Shown: positions 44,276 through 56,385, counted from the first letter of the stretch. The stretch is 64,000 bases of DNA from Melampsora larici-populina 98AG31 (GCF_000204055.1 NW_006768780.1:704897-768896); one strand, 5' to 3'. Made by a program: numbers and translations. Notes: generated by a model from the sequence alone, not told the origin.

Positions 44276-45451
44276 CACAGTGCCCGTTGAGTGCGTCCTC
44301 AACGTTGAGGTCACAGCTAGCGTGTAGTTTTGTTCACATTTCGTTTACACGAAGGAGTTATCTGTAACGCAGTTCTCTGAAAAACACGAAGAAAGGGGAG
44401 ATTTTGCTCAGAGCTGAACAATAGTAACTTCACCGTTACTCAAAGCCGTTCAGCTCCTTTTCCCTTCAATCTGATTCATCACATCTCATCTTTGGTGATC
44501 TGGTGAAGATCAACTCATTGTTGACCTAGAGCTGAATACATACAAACAACTAAACTCAACAAAGTCCCACGCTGCGTCTCGCAGTGGGACTGTGTTGAGT
44601 TTAACAAACAACCAAATTTTTCATTGCACGATCAGTCTAACTATCAATGTACATACATATTTGAATACCTCTCGTTAGGAAGGTTCAAATGAATCCACAG
44701 ATTTTTCATTGGTAACTCGGTCGATTGATGATTCCACTTGATCACAAGGGGCTCACACTGTTCTCAAGAACCTCTACTTATTTCTGATAGATTTTTGTCA
44801 ATTTGGATGAAGGTGTATGTAAGTTGATGTAAGACAGAATTTCCACAACAGTTTCATGGTGATAACCAAGGAGATAAGACCGCCCAAGCCGTCCTGATTA
44901 TATGGAGAGCACAAAGTCATATTTACAATTGATGATGAAATTTATCAGTCCTTAAACCTCAAGGCTAACTGTATCTCTAAGAACGGTCTGCGCTTCTCAT
45001 TCACCTGAATTCTAAAATCTTCTCGTTCGCTTTGTTATCAAAATCTTGAGCTAATGTTATTAATGATGAGTGGTTAGTCTTTATTGATCTGGATCTGAAA
45101 GGAACATTGATGACTAGTTCATGTCAAATATGTCTCGACAATCTACAAGACATCAGGGTTGTCTGGGAGAAAGAAGGAAGAGATCCAACAGTCAATGAGT
45201 TGATCTCCCTTGAATCGAACGGAAGGGAGTGTTTGCCTATGTTGTTTACAACTTCCTGTCCATCGAGACTTTTAACCCCCATATTACTCAGTAGGTGTTG
45301 ATTTTCAGTCAAAGGCTAAGCCTTGACTGTATAAGCCATTATCCTCAGTCGACTAGGTGAATGGGTAATGTTCGGAAACGATTCAATTGCGAGTGAATCT
45401 GTAGATAGCACTGTGACCTCGACGTCGAGGACGCATTCAACGGGCACTGTG
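44276..45451. mobile_element. CACTA-like non-autonomous element (inner)
   Basis: Inverted ends CACAGTGCCCGTTGA continue for about 40 bp with few mismatches. TCC flanks both sides (44273-44275 and 45452-45454). It lies inside a minisatellite unit, whose other copies show the empty site ATTCCTGGG. 1176 bp, no transposase. Confidence 0.8.
44551..44603. other. 53-nt near-perfect hairpin
   Basis: Arms from TAAACTCAACAAAGTCCCAC to its complement pair with one mismatch and a 2-nt bulge around a three-base loop, inside the inner CACTA-like element. Confidence 0.75.
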
Positions 45452-45913
45452 TCCTGGGATCAGGAGGTTCCAAAGGATGTCACTGATTATTGGCTGAGGG
45501 GCTGCTCAGCTAGTCCTCAGTGGCATTCCTGGGATCGGGATCAGAAGTATCCAAAGCTCAGTATTGGCTGAGGGGATGCTCAGTTCAGTGCAGCTGCTCA
45601 GCTAGTCCTCAGTGGTATTCCTGGGATCAGGAGGATCCAAAGGATGTCACTGAGTATTGGCTGAGGGGCTGCTCAGCTAGTCCTCAGTGGCATTCCTGGG
45701 ATCAGAAGTATCCAACAGATTTCACTGAGTATTGGCTGAGGGGCTGCTCAGTTCAGCACAGCTGCTCACCTAGTCCTCCGTGGCATTCCTGGGATCAGAA
45801 TTATCCAAAGGGATGGTTCCCATTGTGTTTTTCACATTTGGTTGGGTCTCTAACCGCTCAATCACATTTGGTCACTTGACTGTGCAGGCTGAGCATTGGA
45901 GGGCCCAACATGA

Positions 45914-45994
45914 CCTGAGCAGATGAGCTAGCCCTCCCTCAGGCTTCTTGGCTAAGGGATAAAGCCTGAGGAAGGCCTAACTCATCTGCTCAGG
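45914..45994. other. 81-nt hairpin with 33-bp arms
   Basis: Arms CCTGAGCAGATGAG...CAGGCTT (45914-45946) and 45962-45994 match at about 29 of 33 positions around a 15-nt loop. It lies in the subterminal part of the outer CACTA-like element. Confidence 0.75.
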
Positions 45995-47065
45995 CCATGC
46001 TGACCATTTGATCAGATGATGAGTTGAAAGAAAACTGGAGGAAAATTAGAAGAAAATTAGAAACAAACTCTTGGAGAAACCTCCAAACTTTCTCTGCTCA
46101 CATCTATGTGAGCTTCGATTTTTCCCCCTGTGTTGTGGGATTTATGGCGCCAAGAGTTTTTCAGATTAATTTTATAGTTATTCTTATGATTGGATTTATT
46201 CAGGATGATCTTTTGATAGAAGAGAAATCAATATTAGATGTGAAGAGAGGTGGAAATGGTCAAAATCCGGTGAAAGTGAAGGTTTTCAGCTAACTACATA
46301 TTTCAATCCCTGTCATATCAGGATGAGTGATAGTTCATTTGATAAAGAATACTTTGTTTCATAATGTACAACCTCCAAATCAATATGTAGTAATTGAGGA
46401 TTAGTGAAAAAGGTATAAGGAAACAAAGAAAATGGTGTGACTTTCGGATTTTGCACTTACATACACACATGTAGCAAAATTTACATGACAAAGAGCTTAT
46501 TTTCTCAATCTCTAAGAGCATCCGCAATTGTCGGGTTAAGTCGCAAGAATAGCTAAGTATTTAACTTACCAATCTTGAAATTTCCACAAGGATCCCACTA
46601 TTTTCCGCCCTCAATTTAGTACCCGGAGCCCTCTATCCGGCCCGAGCAGGGGCTCCACGCGAATAATCGCCCCATCTCTCGAAAAAGGGGCGCCAGCAGG
46701 GGCGACACCTCTCTTGTCTTTTTTCGTAAAAAAAGTGATTTATTTTCTTTTCGAAGTCTCAGTCTAACTCATGCAATCAATTCCAAACTGCTCACTTGTG
46801 CAAAGGTGGCATGGCATAAACATAGGTTGAATTGGCATATAGCATAGGCATAGGAGCAAGCAGAAAGCAAAGGTCATATAGCTTAGTACAACAAGCGAGA
46901 ACTGTGTGGCATACATCATATAGACACAAGAAATAACAACAACAAGACTACTAACGAGCGTGAGATGAGAGATAACAACAAAAAGTAAAAAAAACGAGCG
47001 AAAACAGAAATGAGAAATAACAACAAAAAGTAAAAAGAAACAAGCAAAAAGGAAACCATTTCCAT

Positions 47066-47655
47066 CTAAACATTTACATCAAGCACATCTCGACTAGCCC
47101 ATAAATCCAATTGCACTTTGTACCTGCTCATCCAAGCGGGAATTTCGGTGGTAGTGATGGTAGGTGAGAGGGAGTGGTCGTATAAGCCGTATATCTCAGG
47201 GAATGGAAACATATTTGACCCACAACCCAAAGTAACAAAATGATCACCGTTGACAAAGCCTAGAATGATTGGTTCCTCCTTGTTAGGTGGAGTGCGAAAC
47301 GGAAAAAACGTGTAACAGTTGGATTCCACAGCCTAAGTAAGGCATACGCATCCAATATCCTTCAGTAAATTTGTAACCCTGTGGACTAAGACGTTTCAGC
47401 AAATCATCGACTATTTCGGTTGCATAAGGTGCAGTACGGCGAGTTTTCATTCCATGGGGCTTCATCCCAAAGATTGTTGATATTAGTTGCTTGTGAGTTT
47501 CTCGATGATTGACCAGCTCATCGCGTAAGTGGCTTTGAACTAAAATGTAAAAGTCCTTGTTGTAACATTTAAGTGCTTTCGCAATGGCGTAGTATCCACA
47601 ATTGCCTTTGGCAGGTGGATTAAAGACCGACTTGATGTAAGGAACAAGGAAAGAA
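47066..47655 (-). pseudogene. OTU-like cysteine protease domain remnant
   Basis: Reading from about 47650 leftwards: YIKSVFNPPAKGNCGYYAIA with the OTU-type Cys motif GNCG, then VQSHLRDELV, YWMRMPYLG, and after a frame change near 47320 TFFPFRTPP and LGFVNGDHFVTL (likely His region), ending at 47066. Rust genomes hold many such OTU-like proteins linked to transposons. The frame change and missing residues between YLG and TFFPF indicate a broken copy; the usual Asp before GNC is replaced by Lys. Confidence 0.6.
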
Positions 47656-47776
47656 GAGAAGAAAACAACAAGGACGGAAGGACGGGGAAGAGGAGGGAAT
47701 TACAGTGGGGGTGCAGGCTTTTAGGGTGGAGTCCGAATGGGACTCGGCCCGTTTCCGGGCTCATGAGCTAATAAGA

Positions 47777-48104
47777 GCCCTTTTGGTTGTTTCCAAAAGG
47801 GCGAAGTCAAATTCGACGCCCTATTACTTAATAGGGGGCAAACAATGGTGAAATAGGGGCTCTGACATCAGAAGATGTTCACGTAAAGAGCCCCTGAGGT
47901 CCGACCCAGCCAAAATTTGGCTGAGCCCACTCGGGTTGCTTCGGGTATTGCGGATAATGCCCCAAAACTAAGGGGCGCCGGATCCTTGCCGAGGGGGCGG
48001 AAAATAGTGGGATCCTTTCCACAATGGTGAAAATTCAAGGAATCTTTAGTTAGCTTTGCAACAAAAAATTGGTAGGCTGGGACAAAGTTATCCCAGCCTA
48101 CCAA
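47777..48104. other. Cluster of short perfect inverted repeats
   Basis: Five hairpins within 330 bp: GCCCTTTTGG/CCAAAAGGGC (47777-47802), CCCTATTA/TAATAGGG (47819-47836), AGGGGCTCT/AGAGCCCCT (47855-47895), CAGCCAAA/TTTGGCTG (47907-47923) and TTGGTAGGCTGGGA/TCCCAGCCTACCAA (48069-48104). All arms are perfect. Confidence 0.85.
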
Positions 48105-48653
48105 CGCGGTAGCTAACTCCGTGCCCTTGAATTTTGAAAACACAACACCCACCACACTACTTCCACACATCAAATCACTCACCAACCCTACACAACTTCA
48201 CTGATGTACCTCGATCCCAACTTGAAGGTTCACTAACTCGTCCACGACTCCCACTTCAAGTTTCACCTCCATTTCATTTTTCTTTTTGCATTGATCTCAA
48301 TCAATTAGTTGCATGTTATCAGATAATAATAGAGTTGTCCAACAAGAACATGCTCATGATGGAATTGATTGAGTAATGGATGTGTGGGATCGAAATTAGA
48401 AGATGGTAATTGATCAAAAGTGAAAGATCAAGCTCACATTGATAGATGATAACCAAACACAGGAGCACTTGTAAAGAATGAATATGTGATAAAAAGTTAT
48501 AAAAAGGGGCCTCTGATGAAAACAAAACAGTTGATCAGATTTGAAGTCAAACATTTTTGAGGACGCAGACAATCAAAAAGGAACAATTGGGTTGACTTAA
48601 AAAGTGAGGACAGCTTAGCTTCAAGCTACATAGAGCTGACGACTGTAGGCCCA

Positions 48654-48698
48654 GTCTTTAACTTGGAGTTTACATTTCTTTAACTCCAAGTTAAAGAC
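48654..48698. other. Hairpin near the right end of the inverted-repeat element
   Basis: Arms GTCTTTAACTTGGAGTT (48654-48670) and AACTCCAAGTTAAAGAC (48682-48698) are perfect 17-bp complements around an 11-nt loop. Confidence 0.8.
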
Positions 48699-48799
48699 AG
48701 CCACTGTGGGATTTTGTGTCAGATTACTCAACTCTGGCTAAAGATCTTTAACCTAGAGTTAAGTAACTCCAAATTTAATGCAAACGGTTGCGGATGCTC

Positions 48800-51700
48800 T
48801 AAAGCTCAATATGTTCATTGATAACAAATGGACCCTTGATAAGATCAAAGTCATTAGAATGTTCCAGATTCCATTTCACTTGCTTTTGAGACCGCCCCCC
48901 ATGAGTTGTTTTAAATTGACACTTATCCAGACACTTTTGTTTTTTACACTCCTTCGACAGCTAAAAGAGGGCAGTCAACCCTTTGAAGGGGGTTCTGACT
49001 TTAGTAAAATCCTAGAAAATTAGAATGACAAAAACACCAATTTCAATGGAGTTCTGAATGGTTTAGTCAAATTTGTGTAACAAGAGTTTTTCATAATTGT
49101 CCCTGACTAATCAAATCTTTCAGCATTTTTAATTGTGGGTAAGATGTGATTTGAGTTGATGACTTTGAAGCACACCTGACTATAGAATTGTCTTTGGCCA
49201 GAAGGAAAAATCCCTGGACATTATGCTGCTATTTATGTTCTACAACCATGATTACACAGTTTTTATATTGTTTTGTATCAACATCACTTGTTTGCCTCCC
49301 TGTAAGAATGATTAAATGCTTTTCCTGTTATTATAACATTACAAACTTTGGGGAAACCTTTGGATCCAGTCCAAAGTCCCTAAGGCATGCACATAAGTGA
49401 CTACTGAGGTATTGGGTAGAGGTGATAAGCAACATTGGCTACGTGTTGTTTTGTCATTTTCAACTTAGGTTACTATATCAGGCACTGGCATTATGAGACT
49501 TAAGTTGGTTCACAATTCAACTGTTGCAGGCGGGCCCGCATAGTCTCTAGTAATAAAAATAGATGAGCCAGAGGAAGGATAAATTCAGCATTGTTCAATG
49601 CTACCCATGGCTACACTTTGGCAAGTCGAAAGTGGGAAGCAGAGAGATCCTGGTTGATCACAATCCCAAATTGCTGAAGCCCTGCCATCATGACAGGGCA
49701 CCAAGATTTCCGGGGGGTGAATCCGGATTTAAGAATATTAATGACAAGCTTCTGGATTTGCCCAAAATTTTTCATATTCTTTCTAATTTCATTCTTCAAA
49801 CCAAACATTTTGTTCACTTCAACTCTTATCCACAAGACCACAATCAAGACAAGAAGACGTGTACTCAGAGCAAAAAGTCATGACTCATATTTAAAAATCA
49901 TTTCAAAAAAATACTCAGGTTTCAAAATCATACAAGTTAAGAGCAAACTTGGTTCGCCCAAAACCTGATTAAACCCCCTTATCCCTGCTCAAAAGTGGTG
50001 TAAACCCTAATGATACCATAAGGTAGGGCACACTTAACGCACACCTCTTGCATTCAAGTGTACAATATCTCCAGTCGTCTCCATCTTCTCTCATCATTTT
50101 CATCCAATTTCATCCAATATGGCTTCGTCTTTGCCCTTCTGAAGCTTATTGATGATTTCCAAAGGTATATATTTTCTCATATTGTTAGAATTTGAAGCTT
50201 TTAGTTCGAGAACTGACTGTTGCACCTTTGACTTTTTGGATCTTGACTAGGTGTTTGTTTCAACTTGATTGCTTCATTGACATCACCAACCATCATGTGA
50301 ACCAACAATCAATTGATTGTCTGATTTTGATCCTTTATCCTCAATTCACCGGACTTGGATTGAGCATTTGATTAACTAAAGATTCGGGCAAATTCAAAAG
50401 AACGACAAAACTGAATCGATCACGATGACTAACCATAAATATCTTCAACAACAGTTATAAGATGTAAGTGTATCTTACCATGATTTACTAGAGCATGACT
50501 CTCAGTTTAAACAATTAATGACTCAATCCTTTTCTTAATAGATACCATAGACAGGCAAAAATTGAAAATATCAGATCAGGACAAAAATCATCTAGAATCA
50601 TTTCACATTACAGAATGTTTTCAATGAGGTACAATCTATTCAACCACAGCTTTGTTATATCACACCAGAACAGTTTTATAATGAAAACACATGATATCTC
50701 AAATCAAAGTTTTATCCTTAACTGTAGCCTAAAGATACAATGAGAAACCATGCGAATGAAACCATTGAGATCTTTACCTAAAAGCGAGTTCATAGTTCAA
50801 GTCAGTTTCAAAACGAGCTTTTTTTGAAGGTATTAAGCTTAGGAGAGTGTCTGATAACTGATTCATGTTGGCATTGTTGAAATAAACATTCGAAATCAAG
50901 AATTCTGTCATGATCAGATATCAGGATCATTCAAACCAACAAAGAATGACAAAATCAGCAAGTACAGTTGTATTTGATCATCTCCTTTGTCTTAAATGAG
51001 ATTATTCATCTCAAATTATTAACAAGTTTCAAAATCTTCAGCCCATCCTGTCAACTCAACTTATCAAATTAGGACATCAGTAGCAGTTTGTGATGAATTG
51101 TATCCATCAAAGCCAACTCCAGTTGAGTTAATCTTCCACTTCCACTGACACTCTTTGCTGACATCGATTGCAGGTTTCAGATTCAATGTAACTAATCATC
51201 AATTGACTTTCAGGATGTTCAAAGCCCCTTACTCCCAAACAAACAGACAAGATCAACATCAATCTTTTCATGGAGCAAAGTCGACTTTTTTACCCGATGA
51301 AAATCAACTTTCCACTCGATCAAATTCATGCTCTGTTCTCGACTTGATTCGAGCCTTTCACTTAATCCAAATCACCCTTTTCACTCGATCACAATCAATC
51401 TTTCAAGATCAAGCTTTTCACTTGATTGAAATCAGGCTGTCTCATTGACTCAAATAAAGCTGTTCACTTGATCCAAACCAAGCTATCTACTCTATTACAT
51501 TCAATCTTCTTATACCCTCAAAATTGGGACTTTTACTCAATTGAAATCAAGTCTTGTTATTGACCCACATCACACCTTGCACTCAATTAAAATCGAGCAT
51601 TTTCCTTGATTAAAATCGATCATCTTATTGATCTTGATCAAGCCTTCCATCGATCAGAATTAAAATCAAGCCTTTTCCTTGATTAAAATTGAGCATCTTA

Positions 51701-53865
51701 TTGATATGGATCAAGCCTTCCATCGGTCAAAAAGAAGCCTTTTGCTCGATCAAAATCTATCTGTTTACTCAACAATTGATTTTGACTTCAATTATTATCT
51801 TATCTCAGCAATTATTATTCAACAGTAAGTGTAATTTGAAGTCGATTTACACGGTTGAGTAGACTTTATAATGATCAGATGTTGATTCCATACAATTGAT
51901 TGATTCATTTGCTAAAAGTGTTCTTGAAATCAGGAACAGATTAGCTGTTAAATATCAATCCAAAAATGATGATTACAAGGAACAAACTCTAAATTGGAGA
52001 AATCCCCAGCTTCAAGCTCAGGAGAATACAACTAGATGTAGTCTAATCTTGGTAGTTTATAAGCAGTATGAGATTTAAAGCTAATTCAAATTTGCTTTGT
52101 TGACTGCTATAAGTGTATTATTCATCACCTATTGTATCTTAAAATCAATCAAATCTGACCGTTGATTAGCAATACTATGGCTGATAAAGCATCTCAAAGA
52201 ATCATCACCAAAGGTTAGGTAACCCTTTTTGTTAACTGAATTCAAGAATACAAATGTAATCATAATTTTCTTGCGCATATTCAGACAGCAATCTCAGAAT
52301 TCTCACTGACCGTCTAAACATTTACAACCACATCCAAATTCAATCAACCAACTGAACAGAACTTGATTAGCCAACAATCATCATAAAAAAAGGTTGATAT
52401 ATTCCCAATCTATAATTAAAAAAATCAAATCACGTTGAATCAACACTTTGGGTTGGAACCTACTCCTGAGAATGACAATTTCAAACCCATGATCCCCTTA
52501 TAGTCTACCTTAACCCAAATCACCTATTGATCAAAGGCACACCATTGAACTTCAACTTCAAGTCCAGAATTCCAATACTGATTGCTGAAATCATCGCAAT
52601 TGAACAATCAATTAAGCTATATCCTAATCAACAAATTGTAAAATATGGACTCATTCTAAGAGTGGAAGACATAAAGCCCAGTATCAAAAGCCATCAATGT
52701 CAATCAATTCTTCAATTGAAATATGAAATTTTGGGTATAGGTAAATTTTTAAAATCAACCAAACTCAAAGAAATTGATCAAAGTTAGAGGATGATGCAAG
52801 ATATTATTGAAGCGTGGTTAGATGCACTCATGGAGAACAGGACAACAATTTGAGTAATCCAATTCAAGTTGGCAGTGTATCAATCAAATGAAATGATTTG
52901 AATCAATTTAATCAACAGGTGAATTCAATTGACATATATGAATGTGAAAAGTGGAAAGGTACATGAATGGATATTTATGAAGAAGGATTGGTGCAAACAT
53001 TTAGCATTCTTTCCAGACAAAGAATTATAAAAGAGAGAGAAGTAGTAACACTACACAAAATTTAATGTATTCTGTACAGATTTCAAAAATGATTTTATTA
53101 CAAAAATGTAGATTACAAATTACTGAATTAATTTTATTACACAAATAAGCGTGTAGAGATGAGAAAAAATACCAAGGTAAACTGAGAAGTATTGAGTTAA
53201 TCCACTTGAGTATCAAAGATTCCGGTAACGTATCCAGATTTCATAAGACTTTTCCCAGTCTTCATCCATAAACTATCTGATTACCAGAAGATTTCTGCTG
53301 ATCTTAGGCTACCCGAAGTAAGGCAAACTTGTATGTACTCGCAATCGTTGCAACTCATCAGGTCTGCGGTGTGAACAGATCCATCAATAAGCTACACGAC
53401 AGTGGAATTCAATTCAATTATACGCAAACAATAAGCCACATGAGGCTCTGGTGATTTTCTGTAGTGATCATCAAGCTTCCAGATCTAGCAGTACGTATGT
53501 TTCTTCTCCAGTGTTATACCCCCACCGGCCTGGTTTTGGTTGTCATCACCTGATCCGCTGATCAACTCATCAAATGATGACAAACAATGATCTGTTAATT
53601 TCGCATTCAGAATCACCTTTGAGAAGCTTCTTTTCATTAGAATTTGCAAATTGGATGACAATCGGGCCTTTATAATCAAGCTCTCATGGTTGAAGTTTTT
53701 TTGTACGTACCCTTCCTCTTTGATGATCTGTTCTTAATTCACATCCATCTACTGATTCGTTACCTGATTATAATCCTTACCTCTTCCAGCATTTTTAGTT
53801 TGAAATCAGGTTATCGCTTCGATCTTACTCTTCCCAACACCCTATACATCGTTAATTGCTAAAAT
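48800..53865. other. Long AT-rich stretch without recognised gene
   Basis: Open frames are all at or below 106 codons and show no family likeness or splice pattern. A degenerate repeat lies at 51230-51790. Otherwise I see nothing that can be named. Confidence 0.5.
51230..51790. repeat. Degenerate short repeats of a TCACTTGATTAAAATCAAG-like word
   Basis: Variants such as TTTTCACTTGATTGAAATCA, CTTGATTAAAATCGAGCAT and GATCAAGCCTTCCATCG recur irregularly every 25-60 bp. A longer block near 51600-51660 recurs at 51664-51727. It looks like an old, diverged tandem repeat. Confidence 0.6.
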
Positions 53866-55544
53866 ATGCCTGATATTTTTGACCCCAGCGCTCCCGGTGT
53901 AACCAGACAAATGATGATTGATTGGATGCATATCAATCATCCAATGACTACGGTGAGACCAAGAATCGGTATAGACAAACTTTCGGACATGGTGCGAGGG
54001 GAGCAGCCTGAGTGTGAGCTATCCATCTTGAGACTGATTATTCTCCATCCTTGTTATCAACTCTTATTGATTACTATGACTCTCGTTTTTTGATCTCATT
54101 CTATCAGTCTTTCCAAAGCTGACTAGTCATGTGCCTGCTTTAGCGACACTTGGTACTGCAAGCAAACCCAAGGCTGAGACATCGAAACATGGAAACATCA
54201 CTCAATCACACACCACAAACACGAAGCAGACCGCTCTTGCTCCAATTGAAACCGTCCAATATCACCCCCCAAAAATCAACACCCTTCATGAGAACTTGAT
54301 CAACAAAACGAAACCAGTCTCTTCATCACCATCACCGTCTTTTGTTTGAAAGCGTGCAGTCGCTTTAGACACCGGAAGTGAAAATGGACCAAGTGTGAAG
54401 CAGGTCAAAACAGGAGGTATGTACACTGAAACACAACATACCTGACATTTACTAACCAAGCGTGTATAATTATAGAATCTAAGGTATCTTTAGAATCCAA
54501 GGTTTCACGTGTGCGTAAGAGCAGTACCACACATAAAAAGAAAGTAAGTCACCTTTTTACTTTGGACATTTTCATCATGATTGTTCGTAGTACTCAATGC
54601 TTCGAGTTCTCCTCTCGAATACTTCACAGATTACTTTGAAGCCTTCTGAAATAGACCAAGGTCCATCTGACGCGACTCAAAATGAAATCAGCAAAACTAA
54701 AGCGGTCAAGTTTGAAGAATCAGAAAATACATTGATCACAGTGTCAAATTTGGAACCTGCGATGTCAAGTGCTGCTACAAGTGGCACCATGAAAATCAAA
54801 CACAAAATTTGTATCCCACCTAAGCCTGAACTCACCAGGACCAATGAGGTCATGGACCTCATCGACTTTTCAGACACAGATGTTTTGGACACTGGGAATC
54901 TAGGTGACGACTTTCTGTTTTTAATATACCTCCATTGAGTCTTTTAGTTAGTTAATAAACTTATTCTGTCAGTGATAGGTAAGGATATCCCACCAATCTC
55001 TTTTGACACATCAACAGAGACCTCAACTGCAGTCAAAGGCATCAAAAAGTCCGGAGTCGAAGTATTTCTAGAGGAGAGAAGCCGTGAAGAACGCAGTAAG
55101 TTCCGGATCGATTCTTTTGAACAACGGATTTACGAGTCAAAATTGTATTCTAACGTTACTTCATATCTGTACAGTCTGTGCGCTCGAAAGCTCTAAAGCG
55201 CAGATGGCAGAGAAGGCTGAAATGAATTCAATGACCCTATTTCAACACACCATGCGACTGGAGCAAATTGGTTTGTCAATCCACATTCTCGGATTTCACG
55301 TGACTCAGATTTCTGACTGACTCGTATAGATCATTCGGTTTCCCACCTCAAAACCAATGTAAATCGGCTTGATGGAGAGATTTCTGCCGTTTCTACCCTG
55401 GAAGCCAAGCTTGAGGCTTTACAGAACCAAGTGCTTGATTTGCGTCAACAATTGGATATCGCAAGAGATGATATCTCCACGCACGAGGATGTAATTGCCC
55501 GCATGATGGAGCAGGATGAAACAGAAGGCAGCTCTGACGCCTAG
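53866..55544 (+). pseudogene. Uncharacterised coiled-coil protein gene with one in-frame TGA
   Basis: Seven exons join in phase: 53866-54013, 54108-54416, 54476-54543, 54630-54903, 54979-55095, 55175-55270 and 55330-55544 (409 codons including the stops). Family not recognised. The N-terminus is MPDIFDPSAPGVTRQ; the middle is Ser/Thr/Lys-rich with a basic segment RVRKSSTTHKKK; the last two exons form a convincing coiled coil (LEAKLEALQNQVLDLRQQL). The only obstacle is TGA at 54347-54349 in exon 2, where CGA would read Arg in a basic VRKRA context. If the TGA is real, a protein of about 130 residues is made; otherwise the gene is a recent pseudogene or the base is a sequencing error. Confidence 0.6.
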
Positions 55545-56385
55545 GGCTCTGATGGGTCTGAAAATGTAAAGCCTGCTTCTAAATTGTTATTTATGGCCTT
55601 GAGACTATTGTACAAGATATTATCTGTCATAGAGTACATAGATCTTTGCCTTGTGGATCTTTGTCTCCCAAGTTTCTTCCGGTGTAAGTTTTTTGTGTCC
55701 AAGTTTTTTTAATAATAAGTGGCGCAAATAATCAGAATATCCCTCTAGACTTATAAGTTCCTTTCTTATAACCATCCACCTCCCTATTTTTTTACCTCCA
55801 AATTACTTCTTTACATTAAAAAACTGTTCGTCGAACCAAAATTCTTGTTTCTCTTATTTGTATGGTACATTCGCAATGTATCCAGCGTCTCATAATATAC
55901 CTACCATTGCCTCCTGCCTCTGCTGTGTATTCCCCAGTGTGCAAAGTGGCGTGACCCAAAGGAAAGCAAACACGAGCTCCAGTATTGAGCGCGCTCGCCT
56001 CATGATGCCAACCTAGAGATCAAAAATCGAATATATTGAAACCAAGATACTAATTAATATGTACAACAAATTCAAAATTTGAGCCGATCAAGATCGGGGT
56101 TGATCTTGATTTGGATGACTTGATTGCAAGAAGTCGATTGAAAAAAAAAATTACATTCTGAATTGACTTTAGATATATATATATACAGTGTCTCATTTAT
56201 ATAACCCACTTCACAAAAACATAAGATCACCTGCTATCACCTGACAACCTGCTATCATCAATCCGATTTATTTCCTTTCGTACAAACGAAGCCAGTTTTC
56301 AACCTGCTCGTTCTTGTTACTTTCTTGATCATTATAAATACCAATTATCACCTTCAAACTCCTTATATAACATCAGTCATACATC
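55545..56385. other. Intergenic stretch with promoter of the next gene
   Basis: No coding region seen. A TATAAATA word near 56334 and TATATAAC near 56363 precede the next ATG at 56386 and may be core promoter elements. Confidence 0.45.

Larger units (their letters stand above)
44100..45815. repeat. ~75-bp minisatellite, split by the inner CACTA-like element
   Basis: Units contain CACTGAGTATTGGCTGAGG and CCTCAGTGGCATTCCTGGG; the spacing is 75 bp with variants. About two to three units lie at 44100-44275 and about five at 45452-45815. The unit length is a multiple of three, so frames stay open through it, but I see no reason to call a protein. Confidence 0.8.
43861..46132. mobile_element. CACTA-like non-autonomous element (outer)
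   Basis: Ends CACAGGGGGGAAAAT and ATTTTTCCCCCTGTG are inverted repeats that continue through TCACATAGATGTGAGCAGAG for about 45 bp. They are flanked by TTG (43858-43860 and 46133-46135), a 3-bp target duplication. CACAG ends plus a 3-bp duplicate fit the CACTA/EnSpm superfamily. No transposase is present; the interior has a minisatellite, hairpins and a second element. Confidence 0.75.
46516..48799. mobile_element. Inverted-repeat element with TAA duplicate, carrying an OTU-like pseudogene
   Basis: Ends GAGCATCCGCAA and TTGCGGATGCTC are flanked by TAA on both sides (46513-46515 and 48800-48802). The terminal repeat is only 12 bp, but an inner inverted pair (ATCCCACTATTTTCCGCCC at about 46590-46612, complement at about 47995-48015) adds support. 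The TAA target fits Harbinger/Tourist; the OTU-like gene inside is more often linked with MULE elements, so the class is open. Confidence 0.55.

Noticed and set aside
45520..45879. A repeat protein encoded by the minisatellite (YWLRGCSASPQWHSW units)
   Set aside because: The frame is open because the unit is 75 bp; it lies inside a transposon and is interrupted by another element.
47868..48185. A 105-residue protein on the minus strand
   Set aside because: It runs across the hairpin cluster and its composition follows the inverted repeats.
3948..54349. Reassignment of TGA to an amino acid
   Set aside because: Well-supported genes (SRP receptor at 35767-35769, transposase at 21230-21232) end with TGA at the expected place, so TGA is a normal stop.
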